From NCBI RefSeq assembly GCF_009362785.1, contig NZ_WHNQ01000021.1, positions 1 to 64,000 on the forward strand: a stretch of 64,000 bases of DNA. Reading direction: 5' to 3'. The notes under the pieces are model-generated. The model was given only the letters and a program-made list of their open reading frames with translations. It was not told the DNA's origin and made no database searches. Shown here piece by piece: positions 17,971-25,272 of this stretch. Source of the DNA: Paraburkholderia atlantica. GTDB taxonomy: Bacteria; Pseudomonadota; Gammaproteobacteria; Burkholderiales; Burkholderiaceae. Numbering within the stretch: the first letter of the stretch is position 1; every line of letters begins with the position of its first letter. The position numbers and the translations under genes were made by a program.

Positions 17971-18822
17971 ATGACACGATCCAACGCCGACGCACTGTTG
18001 GCCGGCAACCGCCTGACCCTGGCAGGCTATGAGGCGAAGCACTTCGGCTGGTCGGTGACCAAAAAGGTCGCGACGATCACGCTGAACCGCCCCGAACGCA
18101 AGAACCCGCTGACCTTCGAATCGTATGCGGAGTTGCGCGACCTGTTTCGCGACCTCGCGTACGCGACCGACGTGAAGACCGTCGTGCTGCACGGCGCGGG
18201 CGAAAACTTCTGCTCGGGCGGCGACGTGCACGACATCATCGCGCCGCTGATCGATCTGCCGATGCCCGAGTTGTTGCTGTTCACGCGCATGACCGGCGAT
18301 CTCGTGAAGGCCATGCGCCATTGCCCGCAGCCGATCATCGCGGCCGTCGATGGCGTTTGCGCGGGCGCCGGCGCAATCCTCGCGATGGCTTCCGATCTGC
18401 GCCTCGGCACCGCGCGCAGCAAGCTCGCGTTTCTGTTCACGCGCGTCGGCCTTGCCGGTTGTGACATGGGCGCATGCGCGATGCTGCCACGCATCATCGG
18501 CCAGGGACGCGCCGCCGAACTGCTGTTCACCGGCCGTTCGGCAAGCGGCGACGAAGCTCACGCGTGGGGCTTTTACAACCGCCTGTGCGACCCCGCCGCG
18601 CTCATCGAAGAAGCGCAGAAGCTCGCCGCCGATCTCGCGTCCGGCCCGACCTTCGCGCACGGCATGACGAAGAAGATGCTGCACCAGGAATGGAGCATGA
18701 GCATCGACGAAGCGATCGAATCCGAAGCGCAGGCGCAGGCAATCTGCATGGGCACGCGCGATTTCGAGCGCGCGTACGACGCGTTCGCGGCGAAGACGCG
18801 TCCGGTGTTCGAAGGAGACTGA
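17971..18822 (+). CDS. enoyl-CoA hydratase/isomerase family protein
   Basis: A 283-residue crotonase-fold enzyme with a good GGAGGA site before the ATG. The first oxyanion-hole block is HGAGENFCSGGDVHDII; the second lies in VDGVCAGAGAILAMASD. Catalytic acids are less clear than in canonical hydratases, so hydration, isomerisation or ring-opening C-C hydrolysis are all possible. Its position between the monooxygenase-reductase and the acyl-CoA dehydrogenase places it in the conversion of the non-aromatic ring CoA ester. Confidence 0.9.
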   Translation: MTRSNADALLAGNRLTLAGYEAKHFGWSVTKKVATITLNRPERKNPLTFESYAELRDLFRDLAYATDVKTVVLHGAGENFCSGGDVHDIIAPLIDLPMPELLLFTRMTGDLVKAMRHCPQPIIAAVDGVCAGAGAILAMASDLRLGTARSKLAFLFTRVGLAGCDMGACAMLPRIIGQGRAAELLFTGRSASGDEAHAWGFYNRLCDPAALIEEAQKLAADLASGPTFAHGMTKKMLHQEWSMSIDEAIESEAQAQAICMGTRDFERAYDAFAAKTRPVFEGD

Positions 18823-18823
18823 G

Positions 18824-20035
18824 TTGAGCGCCGATCATCACAACACGTCGATCGATTTGCACAGTCCGCTCGCGTGGCCGTTTTTCGAGCCGCGTCATCG
18901 CGAACTCGCGGCCGGCATCGACGCGTGGTGCCGCGCGAATCTCAAGCATCAAGAACATGGCGACCCCGATGCGATCTGCCGCCTGCTGGTGCGTGAACTC
19001 GGCGAGGCCGGCTGGCTGAAATACGGCGTCGGTGGTATCGCTTATGGCGGCCACGGCGACACGATCGACACGCGCGCGGTGTGCCTGCTGCGCGAAACGC
19101 TCGCGCGCTATTCGGGCCTCGCCGACTTCGCACTGGCAATGCAAGGCCTCGGCTCGGGCGCGATCTCGCTCGCGGGCACGCATGAGCAGAAATCGCGCTA
19201 TCTGCCGCGCGTTGCGAGCGGCACGGCGATCGCCGCGTTCGCGCTGTCGGAGCCGCAAGCAGGCTCGGACGTCGCGGCGATGGCGCTGGCGGCTCGCGAA
19301 GAAGGCGACCACTACGTGCTCGACGGCGAAAAGACGTGGATATCCAATGGCGGCATCGCGGACTTCTATGTGGTGTTCGCGCGCACCGGCGAGGCACCAG
19401 GCGCGCGCGGCATCAGCGCGTTCATCGTGGATGCAGAAACGCCGGGCCTCGACATCGCCGAGCGCATTGACGTGATCGCGCCGCATCCGCTCGCGCGTCT
19501 GCGCTTCACGAACGCGCGCGTGCCGAAGAGCCGGATGCTCGGCGTGCCCGGCGAAGGCTTCAAGATCGCAATGCGCACGCTCGACATTTTCCGCACGTCG
19601 GTGGCGGCCGCATCGCTCGGCTTTGCGCGTCATGCGATGGCCGAAGGTCTCGCGCGCGCGGCGTCGCGCAAGATGTTCGGCCAGACGCTCGGCGACTTCC
19701 AGTTGACGCAGGCGAAGCTCGCGCAGATGGCGCTGACTATCGACAGCAGCGCGCTGCTCGTCTATCGCGCCGCGTGGCTGCGCGACCAGGGCGAAAGCGT
19801 CACACGTGAAGCCGCGATGGCGAAGTGGCACGCGAGCGAAGGCGCGCAGCAGGTGATCGACGCAGCCGTGCAGCTTTATGGCGGCATGGGCGTGCAAAGC
19901 GGCAGCGCGGTCGAGATGCTGTACCGCGAGATCCGCGCGCTGCGTATCTACGAAGGCGCGACCGAGGTGCAGCAGCTGATCGTCGGCCGAGATCTGTTGA
20001 AGGCGCATGCCGCCGCGAACGGAAACGCACAATGA
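18824..20035 (+). CDS. acyl-CoA dehydrogenase
   Basis: A 403-residue acyl-CoA dehydrogenase started at a TTG one base after the previous stop, with GAAGGAG upstream. It shows the FAD/substrate block FALSEPQAGSDVAAMA, the FISNGG-like WISNGGIADFYVVFART segment and the C-terminal LRIYEGATEVQQLIVGRDLL, whose Glu matches the catalytic base of this family. It should dehydrogenate an alpha-beta bond of the alicyclic or opened CoA intermediate and pass electrons to ETF, which is not encoded nearby. Confidence 0.93.
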   Translation: MSADHHNTSIDLHSPLAWPFFEPRHRELAAGIDAWCRANLKHQEHGDPDAICRLLVRELGEAGWLKYGVGGIAYGGHGDTIDTRAVCLLRETLARYSGLADFALAMQGLGSGAISLAGTHEQKSRYLPRVASGTAIAAFALSEPQAGSDVAAMALAAREEGDHYVLDGEKTWISNGGIADFYVVFARTGEAPGARGISAFIVDAETPGLDIAERIDVIAPHPLARLRFTNARVPKSRMLGVPGEGFKIAMRTLDIFRTSVAAASLGFARHAMAEGLARAASRKMFGQTLGDFQLTQAKLAQMALTIDSSALLVYRAAWLRDQGESVTREAAMAKWHASEGAQQVIDAAVQLYGGMGVQSGSAVEMLYREIRALRIYEGATEVQQLIVGRDLLKAHAAANGNAQ

Positions 20036-20472
20036 GCACATCGTTCGAGCGGCCCGTACGCGTCCGCTTCTCGCACTGCGATCCCGCGGGCATCGTGTAT
20101 TTTCCGCAGTACCTCGTGATGACCAATGTGCTCGTCGAAGACTGGTTCAACGAGGGCCTGCGCATCGACTACGCGCACATGATCGCGCGGCGCCGCATCG
20201 GCCTGCCGATCGTCAAACTCGACTGCGAGTTCTCGCGGCCGAGCCAGATGGGCGAAACGATCCTGCTCACGCTCGAAGTCCGCACCATCGGCCGCAGTTC
20301 TGTCGGCATCGAGATTCACGGGCATTGCAACGGCGAAACGCGATTCCGCTCGAAACAGGTGCTCGTGTTCATGTCGTTCGACAGCGGCAAATCGATCGAC
20401 ATTCCCGTCGACATCGCGAGCGCGCTCGCGGCGTACGCGCCATCGCCCTCCTCCATCGAGGCTCATCGCTGA
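20032..20472 (+). CDS. 4-hydroxybenzoyl-CoA thioesterase-like hotdog protein
   Basis: A 146-residue hotdog-fold thioesterase. The start overlaps the preceding stop by 4 bp (ATGA). The motif HCDPAGIVYFPQY carries Asp17, the catalytic residue and numbering of the Pseudomonas 4-hydroxybenzoyl-CoA thioesterase. In a degradation operon such enzymes often rescue CoA from dead-end aryl-CoA esters rather than drive the main route. A role in releasing the final product is also possible. Confidence 0.88.
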   Translation: MSTSFERPVRVRFSHCDPAGIVYFPQYLVMTNVLVEDWFNEGLRIDYAHMIARRRIGLPIVKLDCEFSRPSQMGETILLTLEVRTIGRSSVGIEIHGHCNGETRFRSKQVLVFMSFDSGKSIDIPVDIASALAAYAPSPSSIEAHR

Positions 20473-20867
20473 TGAAAAAAGCTCTCCTTCCCGCCGGCTG
20501 GGTCAAACCGCGCGGCTATGCGAACGGCGTCGCGGCGAGCGGCACGCAGGTGTTCATCGCCGGCCAGATCGGCTGGGACGAACAGGCGCAGTTTCATTCC
20601 GACGACTTCGCGCAGCAGTCCGAGCAGGCACTGAAGAATCTGCTCGCCGTGCTGCGCGAAGCAGGCGGCAAGCCCGAACATCTGGTGCGCCTCACGTGGT
20701 ACGTGACCGACAAGCGCGAGTACCTCGCGTCGCTGAAGGACATCGGCCGCGCGTTCCGCGAGCTGATCGGCGACTACGACATTGCGATGAGCGCGGTGCA
20801 GGTCGTCGCGCTGATGGAAGACCGCGCGAAGGTCGAGATCGAAGCCACCGCGGTGATTCCGCACTGA
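20472..20867 (+). CDS. RidA/YjgF-family protein lacking the canonical arginine
   Basis: A 131-residue RidA-fold protein. The TGATG junction overlaps the previous stop by one base. The family signatures are present: GVAASGTQVFIAGQIGWD, QSEQALKNLLAVLREAGG and the C-terminal VEIEATAVI. By eye-alignment, the position of the Arg that binds the substrate carboxylate in RidA imine deaminases is Met106 (DIAMSAVQVVAL), as in Rid subgroups without that Arg. RidA proteins hydrolyse enamines/imines. The pathway makes an enamine-type 2-amino-oxocyclohexenyl-CoA, so deamination of that intermediate is a specific, untested possibility. A CoA thioester would not need the carboxylate-binding Arg. Confidence 0.86.
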   Translation: MKKALLPAGWVKPRGYANGVAASGTQVFIAGQIGWDEQAQFHSDDFAQQSEQALKNLLAVLREAGGKPEHLVRLTWYVTDKREYLASLKDIGRAFRELIGDYDIAMSAVQVVALMEDRAKVEIEATAVIPH

Positions 20868-20948
20868 ACGCCATACAGGTACCGAACGCACAGGCAAGCC
20901 CTTCACACCGAACGAAGCGCATTTTCCGGCTCAACGCCCCGGGAGACC

Positions 20949-22592
20949 ATGATGGAACCGTCAGCACACGTCGATACCTTCGCGCGCGACAATCTTCCGC
21001 CGCAGGATCAATGGCCCATCTTTCTGCTCGACAATCCGGACGTCGCCTATCCGCCGCGACTGAACTGCGCGACCGAACTGCTGGAGCGGACCATCGAGGC
21101 GGGACATCGCGACCGGCCGGCGATCTGGTCCGACGTGGATGGCAAGCCTCAAGCGACCACGTACGGCGAACTGCTCTCGATGGTCAACCGCAGCGCGCAT
21201 GTGCTCGTCGATGAAATGGGCTTACGGCCCGGCAACCGCGTGCTGCTGCGTGGACCGAACACGTTGCAGATGGCCGTCGCCACGCTCGCGGCGCTGAAGG
21301 CCGGGCTCGTCATCGTACCGACCATGCCGCTGCTGCGCGCGAAGGAGCTCAAGCAGATCATCGAGAAAGCGCAGGTCAGCGCCGCGCTTTGCGATGCGCG
21401 CCTGACCACGGAACTCGAGCGCTGTACGAATCCGCGCGACGAGTTCTACTGCGCGGTGCTGAAGCAGACGCGCCGCTTTCACGACGACTCCGCGGATTCA
21501 CTCGAGACGCTCGCCGTCAACAAGCCCGAGCACTTCACCGCATGCGACACCGCCGCCGACGACGTCTGCCTGATCGCGTTCACGAGCGGCACGACCGGCG
21601 CGCCGAAAGGCTGCATGCATTTCCATCGCGACATGATCGCGATGTGCGATCTGTTCCCGCGTCATGTGCTGAAGCCATCAGCGAGCGACATCTTCTGCGG
21701 CACGCCACCGCTCGCGTTCACGTTCGGGCTGGGCGGCCTGCTGTGCTTTCCGCTGCGCGTCGGTGCGTCGACGGTGCTCGTCGAAAAGCTCACGCCGCAG
21801 ACCTTGCTCGACGTAGTCGAACGTTTTCATGCGACCGTGATGTTCACCGCGCCGACGTTCTATCGGCAGATGGCGCCGCTCGTCGCGCAACATGACGTGT
21901 CGTCACTAAAGAAGACCGTGTCGGCCGGCGAGGCGCTGCCCGATTCGACGCGCAGTCTGTGGCGCGAGGCTACCGGCATCGACATGATCGACGGCATCGG
22001 CGGCACCGAGCTGATCCACATCTTCGTTTCGTCGCAAGGCGCGGAGATCCGGCCGCACGCGATCGGCCGCGCGGTGCCGGGCTACGTCGTGCAAGCCGTC
22101 GACGACGACATGCAACCCGTGCCGCCCGGCACGATCGGCAAGCTCGCGGTGCGCGGCCCGACCGGCTGCCGCTATCTGGCCGACGAACGACAACTGCGCT
22201 TCGTGCGCGACGGCTGGAACCTGCCGGGCGATTCGGTCTATCTGGACGCGGACGGCTACGTGTTCTATCAGGCGCGCGCCGACGACATGATCGTGTCGGC
22301 CGGCTACAACATCTCCGGTCCCGAAGTGGAAAGCGTGCTGATGCAGCACGAGGCGGTGGCCGAATGTGGCGTGATCGGCGTGCCCGACGAAACGCGCGGG
22401 CAGATCGTGCGGGCCTTCGTCGTGGTGAACCCCGGCTACACGGCCGACGATAAACTGGTCGCGCAACTGCAGGATTTCGTTAAGAATAACGTCGCGCCGT
22501 ATAAATACCCCCGCGTCATCACGTTCGTCGGCACGCTGCCGCGCACCGAAACCGGCAAGCTCAAACGTTTCGAGTTGCGCATGATGACGTAA
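20949..22592 (+). CDS. 2-aminobenzoate/benzoate-CoA ligase
   Basis: A 547-residue AMP-forming aryl-CoA ligase. The P-loop-like motif AFTSGTTGAPKGCMHFHRD, the GGTELIHIF (A5-like) block, and the C-terminal TETGKLKRFELR with the adenylation Lys are all present. Length and the N-terminal PPRLNCATELLERTI segment match the benzoate/2-aminobenzoate-CoA ligase group of the aerobic CoA pathways. It supplies the CoA ester used by the monooxygenase-reductase eight genes upstream. Two adjacent ATG codons occur at the start; either could be used. An 81-bp gap separates it from the RidA gene. Confidence 0.92.
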   Translation: MMEPSAHVDTFARDNLPPQDQWPIFLLDNPDVAYPPRLNCATELLERTIEAGHRDRPAIWSDVDGKPQATTYGELLSMVNRSAHVLVDEMGLRPGNRVLLRGPNTLQMAVATLAALKAGLVIVPTMPLLRAKELKQIIEKAQVSAALCDARLTTELERCTNPRDEFYCAVLKQTRRFHDDSADSLETLAVNKPEHFTACDTAADDVCLIAFTSGTTGAPKGCMHFHRDMIAMCDLFPRHVLKPSASDIFCGTPPLAFTFGLGGLLCFPLRVGASTVLVEKLTPQTLLDVVERFHATVMFTAPTFYRQMAPLVAQHDVSSLKKTVSAGEALPDSTRSLWREATGIDMIDGIGGTELIHIFVSSQGAEIRPHAIGRAVPGYVVQAVDDDMQPVPPGTIGKLAVRGPTGCRYLADERQLRFVRDGWNLPGDSVYLDADGYVFYQARADDMIVSAGYNISGPEVESVLMQHEAVAECGVIGVPDETRGQIVRAFVVVNPGYTADDKLVAQLQDFVKNNVAPYKYPRVITFVGTLPRTETGKLKRFELRMMT

Positions 22593-22625
22593 CCCATACC
22601 AATCACGAGACTGGAGACAGACTGC

Positions 22626-23849
22626 ATGGCCGGCTCTTTCATCGAAGTCGTCGCCCACGATGGCGGCCGTTTCAACGCTTACGTCGCGCGCCCCGCGCAG
22701 GGCTCGGGCCCGGGGCTCGTGCTGCTGCAGGAAATCTTCGGCGTCAATGACACGATGAAGGCGACCGCCGATCGCTACGCCGAAGAAGGCTACGTCGTGC
22801 TCGTGCCCGATCTGTTCTGGCGCATCAGGCCGGGCATTTCGCTTGGCTACGGCGACGCCGATATGAAAGAGGCACTCGGCTATCTGGGGCAGTTCGATGC
22901 GGATGTCGCCGTGAAAGACATCGCCGCCACGATCGCCACGTTGCGCGAACTGCCCGAGCAGGCCGGCAAGGTAGGCGTGGTGGGCTACTGCCTCGGCGGC
23001 AAGCTCGCGTTTCTGAGCGCGGCGCGCACCGACGTCGATTGCGCGGTCAGCTACTACGGCGTGGGGCTTGACGCGCATCTCGGCGAAGTATCGGCAATCA
23101 ACTGCCCGATGGTGTTCCACTTCCCTGCGAACGACGCGCACTGCCCGCCCGAAACGCGCGAACGCATCGGCGCCGCACTGCGCACGCGGCCGCAGATCGA
23201 GCAATACGTGTACCCCGGCTGCGATCACGCGTTCGCCGCGCCGGAGCGCAAGCAGTACGACAAGCCGGCCGCGATGATGGCGTACTCGCGCACGCTGGCG
23301 CTGCTGCGCAAGGTGCTCGGTCCGGTCTACGATCTGAACGCGCTGTGGGAAGCGCATTGCTATCACGAGTTCGCGACCCGTGACGTCGACGCGGTGATGC
23401 CGACGATGGTCGCCGAGCCCTATGTCAATCACGTGCCGACGATGACAGGCGGTGTTGGGCATGACAATCTGAAGCGCTTTTACACGCATCATTTCGTCAA
23501 CTCGAATCCGCCCGACACGAAGCTGATTCCGATTTCGCGCACGATCGGTTCGGATCGCGTCGTCGATGAATTCATTTTCAGCTGCACGCATAGCTGCGAG
23601 ATCGACTGGCTGCTGCCGGGCGTCGCGCCGACTGGCAAGTACTTCGAGGTGCCGATGCTCGCCGTGGTGTGCTTCCGCGGTGACAAGCTTTATAACGAGC
23701 ACATTTATTGGGATCAGGCATCGGTGCTCGTGCAGGTGGGACTGCTCGATCCGAAGGGCTTGCCGGTGGCGGGGATTGAGAGTGCGAGGAAGTTACTGGA
23801 TGAGACGTTGCCGTCGAATGGGTTGATGGGGGGTAAGTCGAAGGTTTGA
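22626..23849 (+). CDS. dienelactone hydrolase-SnoaL fusion protein
   Basis: A 407-residue two-domain protein. Residues 1 to about 235 are dienelactone hydrolase-like with a full triad: Cys122 (GYCLGGK), Asp170 (PANDAHC) and His201 (CDHAF). Each is within one position of the numbering of Pseudomonas DLH. Residues of about 240-400 are a SnoaL/NTF2-like domain (LNALWEAHCYHEFATRDVDAVMPTM, CFRGDKLYNEHIYWDQASVLVQVGLL). It closes the operon, 33 bp after the ligase. A hydrolase of this kind could open a lactone or cleave a ring product late in the route; the NTF2 part may bind or isomerise the same substrate. Confidence 0.85.
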   Translation: MAGSFIEVVAHDGGRFNAYVARPAQGSGPGLVLLQEIFGVNDTMKATADRYAEEGYVVLVPDLFWRIRPGISLGYGDADMKEALGYLGQFDADVAVKDIAATIATLRELPEQAGKVGVVGYCLGGKLAFLSAARTDVDCAVSYYGVGLDAHLGEVSAINCPMVFHFPANDAHCPPETRERIGAALRTRPQIEQYVYPGCDHAFAAPERKQYDKPAAMMAYSRTLALLRKVLGPVYDLNALWEAHCYHEFATRDVDAVMPTMVAEPYVNHVPTMTGGVGHDNLKRFYTHHFVNSNPPDTKLIPISRTIGSDRVVDEFIFSCTHSCEIDWLLPGVAPTGKYFEVPMLAVVCFRGDKLYNEHIYWDQASVLVQVGLLDPKGLPVAGIESARKLLDETLPSNGLMGGKSKV

Positions 23850-23938
23850 GGATGTGGTGCTGCCGTCGCTGAGTATCATCCGAATGACTCGCGCCGGCAG
23901 CGCGTATTAATGGCGGCATGCGAGGCTGAAAAAGCTCA

Positions 23939-24316
23939 TCATCCCCGTAGTGAAAATCTGGCGATCATCCGGTCGTAGAATGACGGCGGCAGTTTTATGA
24001 ACGACGCGTCGTCGCCGCCACGGGAGAATGAGACGCCTTCGCCGTCCAGCCAAATCAATTCAGGAACAGGTGTGCTGAAGGTTCTGCGCACCAGCAGTTT
24101 GCCTGACACGGCGTCATAAACCTGACCGCGATAGTCCGGGTCGTTGCCGCCTCGCCATTGGAGCAGACATCGCTCCGCAATGTAGCGGCCGTTTTTTGAC
24201 GTGCTTTTGATGCATTCGCTCGCATTCTTGGTATCGGTGTGCGTCGCGACGAGAAGTACGACAAACATCATTGCAAGCACTACTGCGGCCGACCCGATCG
24301 ATCGCCCGTGTTTCAC
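23939..24316 (-). CDS. hypothetical membrane-anchored small protein
   Basis: A 125-residue protein started at a GTG that overlaps the stop of an upstream small reading frame (GTGA). One N-terminal hydrophobic segment (SAAVVLAMMFVVLLVATH) would anchor or export it. The rest (SKNGRYIAERCLLQWRGG, VYDAVSGKLLVRRTFSTPVPELIWLDGEG) looks like a small extracytoplasmic beta domain. The family is not recognised. Base composition is lower in GC than the flanking catabolic genes, which hints at separate ancestry. Confidence 0.6.
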   Translation of the reverse strand: MKHGRSIGSAAVVLAMMFVVLLVATHTDTKNASECIKSTSKNGRYIAERCLLQWRGGNDPDYRGQVYDAVSGKLLVRRTFSTPVPELIWLDGEGVSFSRGGDDASFIKLPPSFYDRMIARFSLRG

Positions 24317-24456
24317 AAATACACCTTGATCGGTGGGTCGATTCGAACAAACTTTCGATCTGAATAGATCACGAAGTCACCTCCTCGTTGGTGTTTTATT
24401 GCCCACTCTCTAAAGTCCTTATTGTGAACCGGGTAGTACACGTTGCCAACCATCAT
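24313..24456 (-). CDS. possible small protein coupled to the downstream hypothetical gene
   Basis: A 47-codon frame (MMVGNVYYPVHNKDFREWAI start) that ends with a GTGA overlap onto the next gene, a usual sign of a real upstream cistron. The start is uncertain: the frame stays open well beyond, into the divergent GST gene. The chosen ATG stops 12 bp short of the GST start. Composition is AT-rich like its partner. It could also be the tail of a gene truncated when the GST region was joined. Confidence 0.38.
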   Translation of the reverse strand: MMVGNVYYPVHNKDFREWAIKHQRGGDFVIYSDRKFVRIDPPIKVYL

Positions 24457-24468
24457 CACGCGCCACTC

Positions 24469-25143
24469 ATGCTCACCGTCCATCATCTGAACAACTCCCG
24501 CTCGCAACGCGTGCTGTGGCTGCTCGAAGAACTCGGCGTACCGTACGGGATCAAGCGTTACGAGCGCGATCCAAAGACGATGCTCGCGCCGCCCGAACTG
24601 CGTGCGGTCCATCCGCTCGGCAAGTCGCCCGTCATTACCGACGCTGGCCTCAAGATCGCCGAGTCGGGCGCGATCATCGAGTATCTCGTCGACAGGTACG
24701 GCGCGGGGCGTTTCGCGCCGCCGCCCGGCACGCCGGAGCGCTTGCGCTACACGTACTGGCTGCACTACGCGGAAGGCTCGGCGATGCCGCCGCTACTGCT
24801 CAAGCTCATCGCGCGACGCATCGCCAATGCGTCGATGCCGTTCTTCGCCAAGCCGATCGCACGCAAGATCGCGGCGAGCTTGCAAGCGAACTTCGTCGAT
24901 CCGCAATTGAAGCTGCATTTCGGCTATATCGACAACGAGCTCAGCGCGACCGGCTGGTTCGCCGGCAACGACTTCACCGCCGCCGACGTGCAAATGAGCT
25001 TCCCGCTCGAAGCCGCCACCGCGCGCGGCATCACTGCGGAGTTGCCCGCGATAAGCGCGTTTTTGCAGCGCATTCACGCGCGGCCCGCGTATCAGCGCGC
25101 GCTCGAACGCGGCGGCAAATACGAAATTCTCACTGGCGATTGA
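24469..25143 (+). CDS. glutathione S-transferase
   Basis: A 224-residue GST. The thioredoxin-like N-domain starts MLTVHHLNNSRSQRVLWLLEEL, with the SRSQR site of bacterial GSTs, and carries the glutathione-binding GKSPVI and ESGAIIEYLVDRY segments. The helical C-domain begins at about residue 90. The start follows family alignment; the longer frame adds a leader lying over the AT-rich divergent region. It is a cytoplasmic detoxification or conjugation enzyme. No operon partner is evident. Confidence 0.9.
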   Translation: MLTVHHLNNSRSQRVLWLLEELGVPYGIKRYERDPKTMLAPPELRAVHPLGKSPVITDAGLKIAESGAIIEYLVDRYGAGRFAPPPGTPERLRYTYWLHYAEGSAMPPLLLKLIARRIANASMPFFAKPIARKIAASLQANFVDPQLKLHFGYIDNELSATGWFAGNDFTAADVQMSFPLEAATARGITAELPAISAFLQRIHARPAYQRALERGGKYEILTGD

Positions 25144-25272
25144 AGCGGAACCGCGCGCCGGTTCGCGCGGCGCCGCCGCCCAGGATTTCGTAGTTGGACG
25201 CGAAATGCGCGGGTGCTAGACTCGAAAGCCCATCGTCGGTGATCGACAGAATCCGCGTAAAGGGGCACCCGC

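Noticed and set aside
21906..23702. 598-residue antisense frame across the CoA ligase and DLH fusion genes
   Set aside because: It crosses the boundary of two well-supported genes and has no domain of its own.
24457..24765. Upstream extension of the small minus-strand frame into the GST gene
   Set aside because: It overlaps the conserved N-terminal domain of the GST and reads as an Arg-rich shadow.
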